Shown: positions 45,557 to 54,700, numbered from the stretch's first letter. The stretch: DNA of 64,000 bases from Lachnospiraceae bacterium NK4A144 (GCA_000424365.1 AUJT01000006.1:89944-153943); one strand, 5' to 3'. The notes: a model not told the origin generated them from the sequence alone. Numbers and translations: made by a program.

Positions 45557-45690
45557 AATGCGAAGGATATTTGGTTGAGAATTCAGATGGGGAAAATTTA
45601 AGCACGCAGGACGCTTGTTTGAGAGTGCAAAGGGAGAAAACTTAAAATGCGCAGGATATTTGGTTGAGAATGCAAAAGGGGAAAACGAAG
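45557..45690 (+). repeat. Three imperfect ~45-bp tandem repeats
   Basis: Each unit reads roughly ATGCGAAGGATATTTGGTTG then AGAATTCA, a GGGGAAAA core and TTTAAG. Units 1 and 3 are closest; unit 2 is more diverged. They lie in the gap between the convergent kinase and regulator genes, and the last GGGGAAAAC forms the left arm of the terminator. Confidence 0.75.
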
Positions 45691-45722
45691 ACGTAGAGGT
45701 ACTACGTCAAGTTTTCCCCTTT
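45675..45722. terminator. Bidirectional terminator between HK and RR genes
   Basis: AAAGGGGAAAAC / GTTTTCCCCTTT 12-bp stem with an inner GACGTA/TACGTC hairpin. Confidence 0.85.
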
Positions 45723-45752
45723 GGTATTATCGAGCAAATAGACAAGCATTTG

Positions 45753-46451
45753 TCAGGAAACTTCGAATTTGTAGCCAATCCCCCAAACCGTTGAAATGCG
45801 CCAGGTTTTGTGATCTTTCAATTTTTCACGGAGACGCTTGATATGTACATCTACAGTTCTTGTGTCTCCGATATATTCATATCCCCAGATGTGGTCGAGG
45901 AGCTGCTCTCTGGTAAATACCTGATTCGGTGATGAAGCAAGGAAATACAGGAGTTCCAGTTCCTTCGGCGGCATATCCAGTGATTTTCCGCAATAAACTA
46001 CGGAATAGTTCGTGAGATTGATCTCGAGATCATCATACTGAACACTCTTTACATCATTCTTCGGTTCTTCCTTCGGCGCCTGCTGACATCTACGGAGAAC
46101 TGCCTTTGCGCGGGCGATGAGTTCCTTGGAATCAAAAGGCTTTTCCATGTAGTCATCGGCTCCGAGCTCCAGTCCGAGAACCTTATCAAAAACTTCTCCC
46201 TTGGCTGAAAGCATAATAACGGGAGTTTGTGCTTTTGAACGGATCTCGCGGCACACCTGATAGCCGTCCATTCCGGGAAGCATCAGATCGAGCAGGATCA
46301 GATCGGGATGATAGGAATCGTATTCCCTAAGGGCACTTTCGCCGTCATTCACGATCTTTGTGTCAAAACATTCTTTTGTAAAGTAGAGCGATATCAGCTC
46401 TGCAATATTGTTATCGTCATCGACGATCAGAACTTTCTGTTTTTCAACCAA
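45753..46451 (-). CDS. OmpR/PhoB-family response regulator
   Basis: 232 residues from TTG at 46451 (AGAGAGG eight bases upstream). Receiver domain with D11-D13, phospho-acceptor Asp55 in LLDLMLPGMDG and the Lys motif MEKPFDSKEL; winged-helix domain (~135-232) ending VWGIGYKFE. Encoded opposite to the histidine kinase at 44109; no other kinase is near it, so the two are probably partners. Confidence 0.92.
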   Translation of the reverse strand: MVEKQKVLIVDDDNNIAELISLYFTKECFDTKIVNDGESALREYDSYHPDLILLDLMLPGMDGYQVCREIRSKAQTPVIMLSAKGEVFDKVLGLELGADDYMEKPFDSKELIARAKAVLRRCQQAPKEEPKNDVKSVQYDDLEINLTNYSVVYCGKSLDMPPKELELLYFLASSPNQVFTREQLLDHIWGYEYIGDTRTVDVHIKRLREKLKDHKTWRISTVWGIGYKFEVS

Positions 46452-46508
46452 AGGAAATACCTCTCTTTTCCGAAAAATTCCTACAATCTTTTGTAACTAT
46501 TTTACACT

Positions 46509-48902
46509 TTATCCCTTAAATGTCACTATCGTAACACCGGAATCGCCTTCGCCGTAGGCTCCAAGGCGATAATTCTTTACATATTTGCAGTTCTTGAGGT
46601 AGCCGTGAACCACTTCACGGAGGATACCGCTACCCTTACCGTGGACGATACGGACCGTTGAAAGGTGTGATACATATGCGTCATCAAGGTAGGATGCAAG
46701 TGCCTCGCGGGCATCGTCACCCTTCATACCGATGAGTTTCAGTTCTGGATGGATGGTCGCAGCTTTTGAAAGTCCCTTTCCGATGCTGCTGATGCCGTAT
46801 CCCTGACGTCCTGCGTTATCGTCTGTCAGGTCGGACAGATTAACCTTATATTTAATGATACCGCACTGAACGGACAGATTTCCCTTGGAATCAGGAAGAG
46901 TCTGCACATTTCCCTTGAGGTTCAGGGAAATGATCCTTACGTTCATGCCGATCTTGATCTTTTTACGGTCAAGATTGCCGTGTGGACGGTCTTTCTCCGG
47001 AATAGCACTGAGTGAAGGAGACGGCATTCCTGATGAAGACTTTGTCTTATTCAGTGACTCACGAAGCTTTGCTCTGTCTTTTTCGGCAGCGCGTATAGCA
47101 TCAGTATCGGCATATTTTTGCATATGTTTGATAGTTGCATCTGCCGTTTCCTTAGCGTCTGCAAGGAGTTTACGGGCTTCTTCCTTTGCTGATGCGAGGA
47201 TCTTATTTCTGGACTCTTCAAGCTTCTGCTTTCCGGAGTCGAGTTCTTTCTGCATTTTCTCGATCTGAGCCTGAGTATCTGCGATCTCTCTCTGCTTTTT
47301 CTCAAGAGTTATACGGTTTTTCTCAAGGCTTGCGAGGAGGTTTTCAAATTTCTCGTCTTCTTCGCTTACGCGCTTTTTAGCATCTTCGATGATCTTTTCC
47401 GGAAGACCGAGGCGTTTACTGATGGCAAAAGCATTACTCTTACCGGGTACGCCAACGAGGATACGATAGGTAGGACTGAGGGTCTCTACGTCAAATTCAC
47501 AGCAGGCATTTTCAACCCAGGAAGTAGTAAGGGCATATTCTTTAAGCTCTGCGTAGTGAGTCGTTGCCATGGTACGTATGGAGCGCTGATGCAGGTGATC
47601 GAGAACCGCCATTGCAAGAGCGGCACCTTCTGTAGGATCGGTACCGGCGCCAAGCTCATCAAAGAGGCAGAGGGAAGTGATATTTGCCTCTTTAAGTATC
47701 GAAACGATGGTCTTCATGTGAGACGAGAAGGTCGAAAGGCTCTGCTCGATACTCTGCTCGTCACCGATATCTGCGAATACTTCCTTAAAAACAGAGAGCT
47801 CGGAGCGGTCTGCGGCAGGGATATGCAGACCGGACATACCCATGATCTCAAGGAGTCCGACGGTTTTAAGAGATACGGTTTTACCACCTGTATTCGGACC
47901 GGTTACAACAAGGAGATCAAATTCGTCTCCGAGATGAATGTCGATAGGAACGACTTTCTTTTTATCTATAAGCGGATGACGGGCACTCCGGAGCTTTATG
48001 ATCTCACCGGTATTAAATATCGGGCGTGTGGCATTGTGATCGAGCGCAAGTTCTGCACGGGCAAAGATAAAATCGAGTTCTACGAGGATCTTGTAATTTG
48101 CACGGATGACTTCTTCATGAGAACCAACGCGGAAACTCAGCTCCTTAAGGATTTCCTGAATCTCTGCTTTTTCCTGAAGCTCAAGCTCACGGATGGCATT
48201 ATTAAGATTAACCACGGACTGAGGCTCGATAAATAAAGTGGAACCCGTTGCTGACTGGTCGTGTACCATACCGGGAACCTGTGATTTATACTCGGCGCGG
48301 ACAGGCACACAATAGCGGTTGTCACGCATGGTTATGATGCTGTCCATGAGGTAGCTTTTAAGCGCGCCGTTTACGAGTCCCTGCAGTGTGGAATGAACTT
48401 TTTCCTGTGCGGAGATCATGCTCTTACGGATATGACGGAGCTCGGGACTGGCATCATCTGCAATGGTATCGGCGTCAATGATGCATCGTCGTATCTCGCG
48501 GGAGATTCCGCTGTCCGGTTCCAGGCAGGTAAAACGGTCGGTCAGGGAATCAGTCTGAGCTTCGCCCTCCTCGCCGCCCTTTTCGCCATAGGATTTTACG
48601 CGGGCGGTGGTCTCTAAGAGAGAAGCGATGTTCATGAGTTCACGTGTACTGAGGATTCCTCCTGCGGATGCCGTGTGAAGCTGCATGTTTATATCGTGGA
48701 TACCTGAAAATGAAACAGAACCGTTGGCAAAGATACGGGACAGAGCATCAGCTGTCTCAGACTGGGCGTATTCTATCTCGGTTATATTGTCCATGGGAAC
48801 CAGATTCAGACAGAGTTCCTTTGCTTTAGCAGATGAAGCATGGGACGCAAGCTGTTCTCTGATATTATCAAATTCAAGTTTATGAAGTACTTTTTCGTTC
48901 AT
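46509..48902 (-). CDS. mutS2: Endonuclease MutS2 (ribosome-associated quality control / anti-recombination ATPase)
   Basis: 797 residues. MutS core and lever helices, Walker A GPNTGGKTVSL, ABC-type signature region EQSLSTFSSHM and DELGAGTDPTEG Walker B, a long coiled coil (~520-625), a KOW-like segment (~640-700) and a C-terminal Smr nuclease domain (GMKGDDAREALASYLDDA, VHGKGSGILREVV). Known members suppress recombination and split collided ribosomes. Length and all motifs are normal. Confidence 0.95.
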   Translation of the reverse strand: MNEKVLHKLEFDNIREQLASHASSAKAKELCLNLVPMDNITEIEYAQSETADALSRIFANGSVSFSGIHDINMQLHTASAGGILSTRELMNIASLLETTARVKSYGEKGGEEGEAQTDSLTDRFTCLEPDSGISREIRRCIIDADTIADDASPELRHIRKSMISAQEKVHSTLQGLVNGALKSYLMDSIITMRDNRYCVPVRAEYKSQVPGMVHDQSATGSTLFIEPQSVVNLNNAIRELELQEKAEIQEILKELSFRVGSHEEVIRANYKILVELDFIFARAELALDHNATRPIFNTGEIIKLRSARHPLIDKKKVVPIDIHLGDEFDLLVVTGPNTGGKTVSLKTVGLLEIMGMSGLHIPAADRSELSVFKEVFADIGDEQSIEQSLSTFSSHMKTIVSILKEANITSLCLFDELGAGTDPTEGAALAMAVLDHLHQRSIRTMATTHYAELKEYALTTSWVENACCEFDVETLSPTYRILVGVPGKSNAFAISKRLGLPEKIIEDAKKRVSEEDEKFENLLASLEKNRITLEKKQREIADTQAQIEKMQKELDSGKQKLEESRNKILASAKEEARKLLADAKETADATIKHMQKYADTDAIRAAEKDRAKLRESLNKTKSSSGMPSPSLSAIPEKDRPHGNLDRKKIKIGMNVRIISLNLKGNVQTLPDSKGNLSVQCGIIKYKVNLSDLTDDNAGRQGYGISSIGKGLSKAATIHPELKLIGMKGDDAREALASYLDDAYVSHLSTVRIVHGKGSGILREVVHGYLKNCKYVKNYRLGAYGEGDSGVTIVTFKG

Positions 48903-48990
48903 GATAACCTTTCATTCGTTAGTTCAAATTCGCATAATTACTTATGATTATACTATGTGATACACTTTATAGGCAAACTTTATAGATATC

Positions 48991-49050
48991 TGAACAGTAA
49001 CACTCGCTTTCAGCATGCTCATATAACGGATTTTTACTTTTGACCCTGTC
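48991..49050 (-). repeat. Degenerate MITE end joined to a short-repeat copy
   Basis: 48991-49030 read in reverse (CCGTTATATGAGCATGCTG then AAAGCGAGTG and GTTACTGTTC) resembles the 3' end of the 146-bp element. 49027-49050 is an exact inverted copy of 20909-20932. The remaining ~230-bp gap between mutS2 and the next gene shows no gene. Confidence 0.55.
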
Positions 49051-49134
49051 GGCATATGATGATAAAATAAGTAAAATGTTTAGAACGGTTACCGGTTAAA
49101 TAACGACTACTAGAAAAGAAAAGCGAATCATATC

Positions 49135-50445
49135 ATGGATGAACAGAATCCTTCAGAATTTCAATTCATAAAAGAAAAAATCAAGGATAAACCAATAAAC
49201 AGAAAAAGGGTGGCAGAAAGGCTGTTGATAGGCATAATAGCTGCCGCTATTTTTGGTGCCGTGGCAGCGCTTGCTTTTGCATTTGTCTTAAACAGAATGA
49301 CTGCTTCCATGCGTACAACGGTTGTGAGCATTCCGTCTGATGAAGAAAATACGGGAGACGAGAATAAACCGACAGAGTCGGGAACGACTGATGTGTCCGA
49401 TAATTCTGTAGATCTTAATAATGATGAGGCAAAAGTTGTGATACGACGCGTCACAGAGCATGTCTCACTTACTACGGATGACTACAAAGATCTGTATCGT
49501 GCGCTTTATACAAAGGCACAGGTCGTAGATCAATCGATCGTGACAGTCACCGGAGTGAAGTCGGATCAGGACTGGTTCGATAATACCTTTGAGGATACAA
49601 ATCAGACCTCCGGTCTGATAGTGGCAAATAACAATAGAGAATTACTGATACTGGCGGTTAATCTGCAGTCAAAGAGTGCGGATAAGCTAAGCGTGACTTT
49701 CCATGATGGAAGTACGGCAGAGGCTACGGTCAAAGAAACTGACAGCAATACAGGACTCGAGATCCTTGGTGTAAACATGAATCAGATCGATGCAGACACC
49801 ATGAATCATATTCGGGAGGCAACACTTGGAAACTCTGCGACATCGGGAGTCTCCGGAAAACCTGTTATCGTAGTCGGAACACCATACGGTACGGGAGGAA
49901 GCCTTGCATACGGATTTATCTCTACCAAAGAACGAAATGTTGCCTTGACGGATAGGAACATCGGGCTTCTTTGTACTGATATCTACGGAAGCACACAGGC
50001 AACGGGTGTTATTGCGGACTATGATGGTGAAATACTCGGCATCATAAATCAGAAGGTGGCTTCTGAGGATATGCCGAATCTCATGACAGCCTACTCCATA
50101 TCAGATCTAAAGGAGCTTATAGAGAAGCTCTCTAACGGCAAACAGCCGGCGAGACTGGGAGTTAGAGGAACCGACGTTACAAAAGAAATAAATAAAGAGA
50201 ATGGTATACCGATCGGTGCTTATGTAAAGAGCATCGATATGGATTCGCCTGCGATGAACGCAGGGATACAGGGCGGAGACGTGATCACAAAGATCGGAAC
50301 ACAGAGCATAGAGACTTTTGAAGATCTCACAAATGCACTGATGAAGCTCCAGCCGGAAGATGAAACAGTTGTAACTGTTAAAAGGTATGCCCATAAGGAA
50401 TATACCGAAATGACATTTGAGGTAACGCTTGATCAGGCGGACTGA
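49135..50445 (+). CDS. HtrA/DegP-like membrane protein with PDZ domain, catalytic triad apparently lost
   Basis: 436 residues: N-terminal cytoplasmic stretch, TM (~28-52), Thr/Asp-rich linker (~60-100), a chymotrypsin-like domain (~125-325) and a PDZ domain (~335-432; GIPIGAYVKSIDMDSPAMNAGIQGGD split around GAYV and AGIQGGD). The expected His loop (TNxHV) reads IVANNNRELLILAV, the Asp loop reads NTGLEILGV, and the Ser loop GNSGG is replaced by GSTQATG near residue 285. It is likely a pseudoprotease that binds rather than cuts. No frameshift is seen. Confidence 0.8.
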   Translation: MDEQNPSEFQFIKEKIKDKPINRKRVAERLLIGIIAAAIFGAVAALAFAFVLNRMTASMRTTVVSIPSDEENTGDENKPTESGTTDVSDNSVDLNNDEAKVVIRRVTEHVSLTTDDYKDLYRALYTKAQVVDQSIVTVTGVKSDQDWFDNTFEDTNQTSGLIVANNNRELLILAVNLQSKSADKLSVTFHDGSTAEATVKETDSNTGLEILGVNMNQIDADTMNHIREATLGNSATSGVSGKPVIVVGTPYGTGGSLAYGFISTKERNVALTDRNIGLLCTDIYGSTQATGVIADYDGEILGIINQKVASEDMPNLMTAYSISDLKELIEKLSNGKQPARLGVRGTDVTKEINKENGIPIGAYVKSIDMDSPAMNAGIQGGDVITKIGTQSIETFEDLTNALMKLQPEDETVVTVKRYAHKEYTEMTFEVTLDQAD

Positions 50446-50468
50446 GGTAAAGATAATTTACAAAACCT

Positions 50469-50502
50469 ATTACGGGCGTGAGCCTTGGGCGAGTGACCGT
50501 AA
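50469..50502 (+). repeat. Distant relative of the MITE 3' end
   Basis: ATTACGGGCGTGAGCCTTGG then GCGAGTGACCGTAAC follows the same plan as the MITE terminal hairpin (GTTACGTGAGCGAGC...GTAAC). It lies 11 bases before the target duplication of copy 3. Confidence 0.4.
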
Positions 50503-50520
50503 CACAATGATCATGACATA

Positions 50521-50666
50521 GTAACAGTTCACACGTAAACGGAGCACTACGCTGCGGAGTTTACGACCAAGAAAGATGAAAAGCCATTGGATTTTGCCCA
50601 TCGCCTGAGGCGATTTAATTGGCAAAATCCGTTACGTGAGCGAGCTGGAAGCGAGTGAACAGTAAC
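50521..50666 (+). mobile_element. 146-bp MITE-like element, copy 3
   Basis: Full-length copy flanked by identical octamers ATGACATA (50513-50520 and 50667-50674). It ends 39 bases before the YhaM-like gene start in the same orientation. Confidence 0.92.
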
Positions 50667-50705
50667 ATGACATAAGAGCAGTACTAGGAAGGATTTAAGT
50701 AAGAA

Positions 50706-51662
50706 ATGAAGTACATCAACGAACTGAATGAAGGCGATAATCTGTCAGATGTTTATCTGTGTAAATTTAAGCAGCAGGCAGTAACACGTAACGGAAAGGC
50801 ATATCTCAACGTTATCCTTCAGGATCGTACAGGAACGCTGGATGCAAAGATCTGGGAGCCGAATTCAGTAGGAATCGCTGATTTTGATACACTTGATTAT
50901 ATTTATGTGTATGGTGAAGTTTCTCGTTATCAGGGCGCTCTGCAGGCGTCTCTTAAGAGAGTAAAGGTTGCGCAGGACGGAGAGTACGTTCCGTCAGATT
51001 ACGTGCCTGTGAGCAAATTTAACATTGATGTGATGTATAAAGAACTCACTGCTGTTATCGACACAGTAAAGAATACCTATCTCAATACGCTCCTCAAAAA
51101 GCTTTTTATCGAGGACAAGGCTTTCGCAAAGAGATTTTGTGAGAACTCAGCGGCAAAGTCTATTCATCATGGATTTGTAGGCGGACTTCTGCAGCATACA
51201 CTTGCAGTTACCCGTCTTTGCAAGATTTATACAAAAGCATACCCTATCTTAAATCATGATCTGCTGATCTCATCAGCACTTCTTCATGACATTGGTAAAG
51301 TGAAGGAAATATCTGCATTTCCGCAGAATGATTATACAGACGCAGGTCAGCTCCTGGGACACATAATGATCGGTGCGGAGATGATCGGAGAGATCGCAAA
51401 GACGATCCCGGGATTCCCGGAAAAACTTCTCCGCGAGCTGCAGCACTGCATACTGGCACACCACGGAGAGCTTGAGTACGGTTCTCCGAAGAAACCGGCA
51501 CTGATGGAAGCAATGGCACTGAATCTCGCAGATAATACAGATGCCAGAATGGAGACAATGACAGAGCTCCTTGAGGGTCAGCAGCCGGAGAATCAGAACG
51601 ACTGGATGGGATATAATCGTATCTTTGAATCCAACATCCGTCGCGCCGGAGACTGGCAGTAA
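50706..51662 (+). CDS. YhaM-like 3'-5' exoribonuclease (OB-fold + HD domain)
   Basis: 318 residues. N-terminal OB-type nucleic-acid-binding domain (~10-95; LQDRTGTLDAKIW), then an HD phosphohydrolase domain with SIHHGFVGGLLQHTL, LLHDIGKVKEI and HCILAHHGELEYGSP. This matches YhaM, which trims single-stranded RNA and DNA. It is 12 bases upstream of rlmD, so the two are likely one operon, with MITE copy 3 in their leader. Confidence 0.9.
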   Translation: MKYINELNEGDNLSDVYLCKFKQQAVTRNGKAYLNVILQDRTGTLDAKIWEPNSVGIADFDTLDYIYVYGEVSRYQGALQASLKRVKVAQDGEYVPSDYVPVSKFNIDVMYKELTAVIDTVKNTYLNTLLKKLFIEDKAFAKRFCENSAAKSIHHGFVGGLLQHTLAVTRLCKIYTKAYPILNHDLLISSALLHDIGKVKEISAFPQNDYTDAGQLLGHIMIGAEMIGEIAKTIPGFPEKLLRELQHCILAHHGELEYGSPKKPALMEAMALNLADNTDARMETMTELLEGQQPENQNDWMGYNRIFESNIRRAGDWQ

Positions 51663-51677
51663 TTGTTGGAGGATTTT

Positions 51678-53135
51678 ATGGATTTTCAGAAAAATCAGAC
51701 GATCCGACTGGAAATTACAGACTTGGGAAATGAAGGGGAAGGCATCGGAAAGATCGATGGCTTTCCTTTCTTCGTTAAAGATGCTGTAGTCGGAGATATT
51801 ATAACTGCCGGAGTAATGAAAGTCAGGAAAAACTTTGGCTTTGCCCGGCTCATTTCTGTGGAAAAGCCGTCGCCGGACAGAGAGGAAGCGGTTTGTCCTG
51901 TGGCGAGACCCTGTGGTGGTTGCCGTCTGCAGCATATGTCATATGAGGCAGAACTAAGGTTTAAACAAAAAAAGGTACATGACTGTCTGCTCCGTATCGG
52001 TGGTATACCGGAAAAAATATTGGGACCTGCGGAAGAACCGATAATGGGGATGGAAAAGCCCTGGAGATACAGAAATAAAGCGCAGTATCCGATCGGTGTC
52101 AATGCTGAGGGAAAGGTTGTCGCAGGATTTTATGCAGGAAGGACTCACTCTATCATCGAGAGTGAAGACTGTGCGCTTACACCGCCGGAATTTCAGAAGA
52201 TTTTGAGAGTGATACTTCGTTTTATTGAAGATCACCACATCCGTCCTTATGATGAAAAAACAGGAAAGGGACTGGTTCGACATGTTCTGTTAAGAAAAGG
52301 TTTTGCTACAGGCGAGATCATGGTGTGCCTCGTTTGCACTTCAGCGAAGTTCCCGCATAGCGAAGAGTTTGTGCAGGAAATGAAGGGAATCCCCGGAATG
52401 ACTTCGGTCTGCATAAATGTGAATCCTGAAAAAACTAATGTTATCCTTGGTAAAAAGACGGAGACTCTCTACGGTGAGGGTTATATCACGGATATTCTTG
52501 GAGGCTTAAAGTTTCAGATATCGCCGCTGTCATTCTATCAGGTGAACCCTGTACAGGCAGAGCGCCTCTATATGAAGGCCATGGAGTATGCGGGACTCAC
52601 TGAGGGGACAGCACTTCCTGCTGATGGACGGCAGGTACGTGATGTATGGGATATCTGCTGCGGTATTGGAACCATTACACTTTTTGCGGCAAATACCATT
52701 AGTAAGACACGCGAAAAGCTTTCTGACGAGGAGAGATCAGCTCTTCCGGAAGTACGGATCCACGGTTTGGAGATTGTTCCTGAGGCTATAGAGGATGCTA
52801 AGGTAAACGCGTCACTGAACGGTATCGAAAACGTTGATTTCGTGGCGGCTGCGGCTGAAGAATATATGCCGAAATATCTGCAGGAACACCCGGATGCAAG
52901 AGCAGACGTGATCATCGTTGATCCGCCGAGAAAGGGACTTGATCCCGAAGTACTTCGCGCAGCAGTTGAAATGCAGCCGGAACGGTTTGTATATGTGTCC
53001 TGCGATCCTGCTACACTAGCACGCGATCTGAAGATCATGCTGGCAGCCGGCTATAAACTCACTAAATTCCAGGCATATGATCAGTTTTCACGGACGTCAC
53101 ATTGTGAGACAGTGTGCCTCTTAGTGAAGTCATAA
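51678..53135 (+). CDS. rlmD: 23S rRNA (uracil-5-)-methyltransferase RlmD/TrmA family
   Basis: 485 residues from ATG 51678 (RBS GGAGG). N-terminal TRAM domain (~5-60), 4Fe-4S cysteines CPVARPCGGC (~73-82), SAM domain with WDICCGIGTITLF, DPPRKGLDPEV and catalytic Cys in YVSCDPATLARD. The family includes RlmD, RlmC and TrmA; clostridial members are usually called RlmD. The last nine codons (SHCETVCLLVKS) form the left edge of the accessory island; related tails recur at 54803 and 63841. Confidence 0.92.
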   Translation: MDFQKNQTIRLEITDLGNEGEGIGKIDGFPFFVKDAVVGDIITAGVMKVRKNFGFARLISVEKPSPDREEAVCPVARPCGGCRLQHMSYEAELRFKQKKVHDCLLRIGGIPEKILGPAEEPIMGMEKPWRYRNKAQYPIGVNAEGKVVAGFYAGRTHSIIESEDCALTPPEFQKILRVILRFIEDHHIRPYDEKTGKGLVRHVLLRKGFATGEIMVCLVCTSAKFPHSEEFVQEMKGIPGMTSVCINVNPEKTNVILGKKTETLYGEGYITDILGGLKFQISPLSFYQVNPVQAERLYMKAMEYAGLTEGTALPADGRQVRDVWDICCGIGTITLFAANTISKTREKLSDEERSALPEVRIHGLEIVPEAIEDAKVNASLNGIENVDFVAAAAEEYMPKYLQEHPDARADVIIVDPPRKGLDPEVLRAAVEMQPERFVYVSCDPATLARDLKIMLAAGYKLTKFQAYDQFSRTSHCETVCLLVKS

Positions 53136-53214
53136 AATCTTTGATAAACGTGTACTAATAGGGGACGGGGTTGTGGAAACTAAAATGGACCACAAACCCC
53201 GTCCCCAAAGTTTT
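53100..53214 (+). repeat. 115-bp direct repeat, copy 1 (rlmD tail plus terminator)
   Basis: Covers the last 36 bases of rlmD and a strong GC hairpin (GGGGACGGGGTTGTGG / CCACAAACCCCGTCCCC) followed by T-tract. It is repeated at 54803-54917 with one substitution (gtCata to gtAata). It probably acts as the rlmD terminator and as an attachment-site relic. Confidence 0.9.
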
Positions 53215-53255
53215 TTTTGAGGACTGCGGGTTCTTTTTGTCCAACAGATTAATTT

Positions 53256-53285
53256 TTCGTCCAAAATCAAGTATAATTGGACGAA
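53256..53285 (+). promoter_or_regulatory. Operator palindrome over the fic promoter
   Basis: TTCGTCCAA - 12 bases - TTGGACGAA. A TATAAT box (53272-53277) lies between the arms, so a bound protein would block RNA polymerase. The same 9-12-9 palindrome is at 54380-54409. Confidence 0.75.
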
Positions 53286-53315
53286 AACGCGGGACACTGG
53301 ATGAAAGGGGTTCTT

Positions 53316-54377
53316 ATGAGATCTTTTGATTACAGCAGGCTTTATGAAAAAGCTTGGGATACAGATATTCTTAATCTTGTCGCAAAGATTCACGAATGCA
53401 AAGGAAGACAAGATTTATTCATTAGGCAGAAGCCTGTTGAACTGGATCGCCTTGTTGAGATTGCCAAAATACAGAGTACGGAAGCATCCAATAAAATAGA
53501 AGGGATTGTCACGACAAGTACTCGTATGAAACAGTTGTTTGAAGAAAAGACAACTCCCAAGAATCGTGATGAGGATGAGATCATGGGTTACAGGGATGTG
53601 CTGAACACAATTCACGAGAGTAATGAATATATTCCGATTCGTCCTTCTTATATACTTCAGCTGCATCGTGATCTTTTAAAAAGAGCAGGCTTTTCTTACG
53701 GAGGGCATTTTAAGAATGTGCAGAACTATATCAATGAGACAAAGCCAGATGGAACTGTAGTTACTAGATTCACTCCGATTGCGCCTTATGATACTCCGGA
53801 TGCAGTAGAAAATCTTTGCAATACCTATGAACAGGCCGTCGCAAATGAGAAGATTGATTCACTGATTCTTATTCCAACGTTTATCTGTGATTTTCTTTGC
53901 ATTCATCCATTTAACGATGGTAATGGACGAATGAGCAGACTGCTTACATTACTTCTGCTGTATAAAAACGGATATAGTGTGGGAAAGTACATCAGTATAG
54001 AAAAGCAGATAGAGAAAACAAAAGATCGGTACTATGATACGCTCGAAGCGTCAGATGTCGGTTGGCATGAAGAGGAAAACGATCCGACACCATTTATAAG
54101 ATATATGCTTCAGGCTATTCTGGCATGTTATACAGAGTTTGAAGAAAGAGTAGGCTTAATGTCCGATACAGGAAATGGAAGTACGGCATATGACATTGTC
54201 AAAAAGTATACCGAGGAAAAAGTTGGAAAATTTACAGGGGCAGATGTTGTAGCTCATTGTCCAAGCATAGGAAGATCCTCAGCCCTTGCAGCACTTAAGA
54301 GACTTACTGAAGAAGGACTTATCATTCGGGAAGGATCTGGAAGAAGTACATTTTACGTTCGTTCTGACAGCAAATAA
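53316..54377 (+). CDS. Class II Fic domain AMP-transferase with C-terminal winged helix
   Basis: 353 residues from ATG 53316 (GAAAGGGG upstream; the longer frame to 53277 starts within the operator). N-terminal inhibitory helix motif SNKIEG (Ser58-Glu62-Gly63), Fic core HPFNDGNGRMSR starting at His197, and a C-terminal winged-helix-like domain (~285-350; AALKRLTEEGLIIREG). Fic enzymes transfer AMP to Tyr/Ser/Thr; class II enzymes are self-inhibited by the N-terminal helix. The wing suggests DNA binding and autoregulation through the flanking palindromes. Lies between two 115-bp direct repeats. Confidence 0.9.
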   Translation: MRSFDYSRLYEKAWDTDILNLVAKIHECKGRQDLFIRQKPVELDRLVEIAKIQSTEASNKIEGIVTTSTRMKQLFEEKTTPKNRDEDEIMGYRDVLNTIHESNEYIPIRPSYILQLHRDLLKRAGFSYGGHFKNVQNYINETKPDGTVVTRFTPIAPYDTPDAVENLCNTYEQAVANEKIDSLILIPTFICDFLCIHPFNDGNGRMSRLLTLLLLYKNGYSVGKYISIEKQIEKTKDRYYDTLEASDVGWHEEENDPTPFIRYMLQAILACYTEFEERVGLMSDTGNGSTAYDIVKKYTEEKVGKFTGADVVAHCPSIGRSSALAALKRLTEEGLIIREGSGRSTFYVRSDSK

Positions 54378-54379
54378 TT

Positions 54380-54409
54380 TTCGTCCAAATAGAATCCGAT
54401 TTGGACGAA
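54380..54409 (+). promoter_or_regulatory. Second operator palindrome, just after fic
   Basis: TTCGTCCAA - 12 bases - TTGGACGAA, identical arms and spacing to the promoter site, three bases after the fic stop and upstream of the PIN remnant. Confidence 0.7.
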
Positions 54410-54452
54410 AGATATTGCGATTGGATGAAAAAATTGATAGAGGAGAATACGC

Positions 54453-54572
54453 TTGCTGATAGTTTTAGATAGCAATATTATTTGTTCAAATTTTTATATG
54501 GAAGGCCCTTCGTTTGAGGTCGCTCAGAGAGTCGGCACGATTGTTTTGGGACAATGGTGCATGCAAGCTTGA
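54453..54572 (+). pseudogene. PIN-domain protein remnant (N-terminal 39 codons)
   Basis: TTG start with AGGAG seven bases upstream. The first ~22 residues, LLIVLDSNIICSNFY then MEGPSFE, match the opening strand and helix of PIN-domain proteins of the DUF4935 kind, including the first catalytic Asp. Similarity then stops and TGA follows. Downstream frames show no continuation. It looks like a toxin-type nuclease gene truncated when the region was rearranged. Confidence 0.5.
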
Positions 54573-54700
54573 AACCACTTTGGGCATACAAGTTAAATTG
54601 AGAACAGTGTATAGCAAGAATAGAAAAGCAGTTATATCTGTCGAGATAGATGATATCGACGACTACAATTGCCCGTATTGCCCATACTAAAGGTTTTGAT

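Noticed and set aside
47556..48236. 226-codon frame opposite mutS2
   Set aside because: No ribosome site or recognisable domain; mutS2 is fully supported on the other strand.
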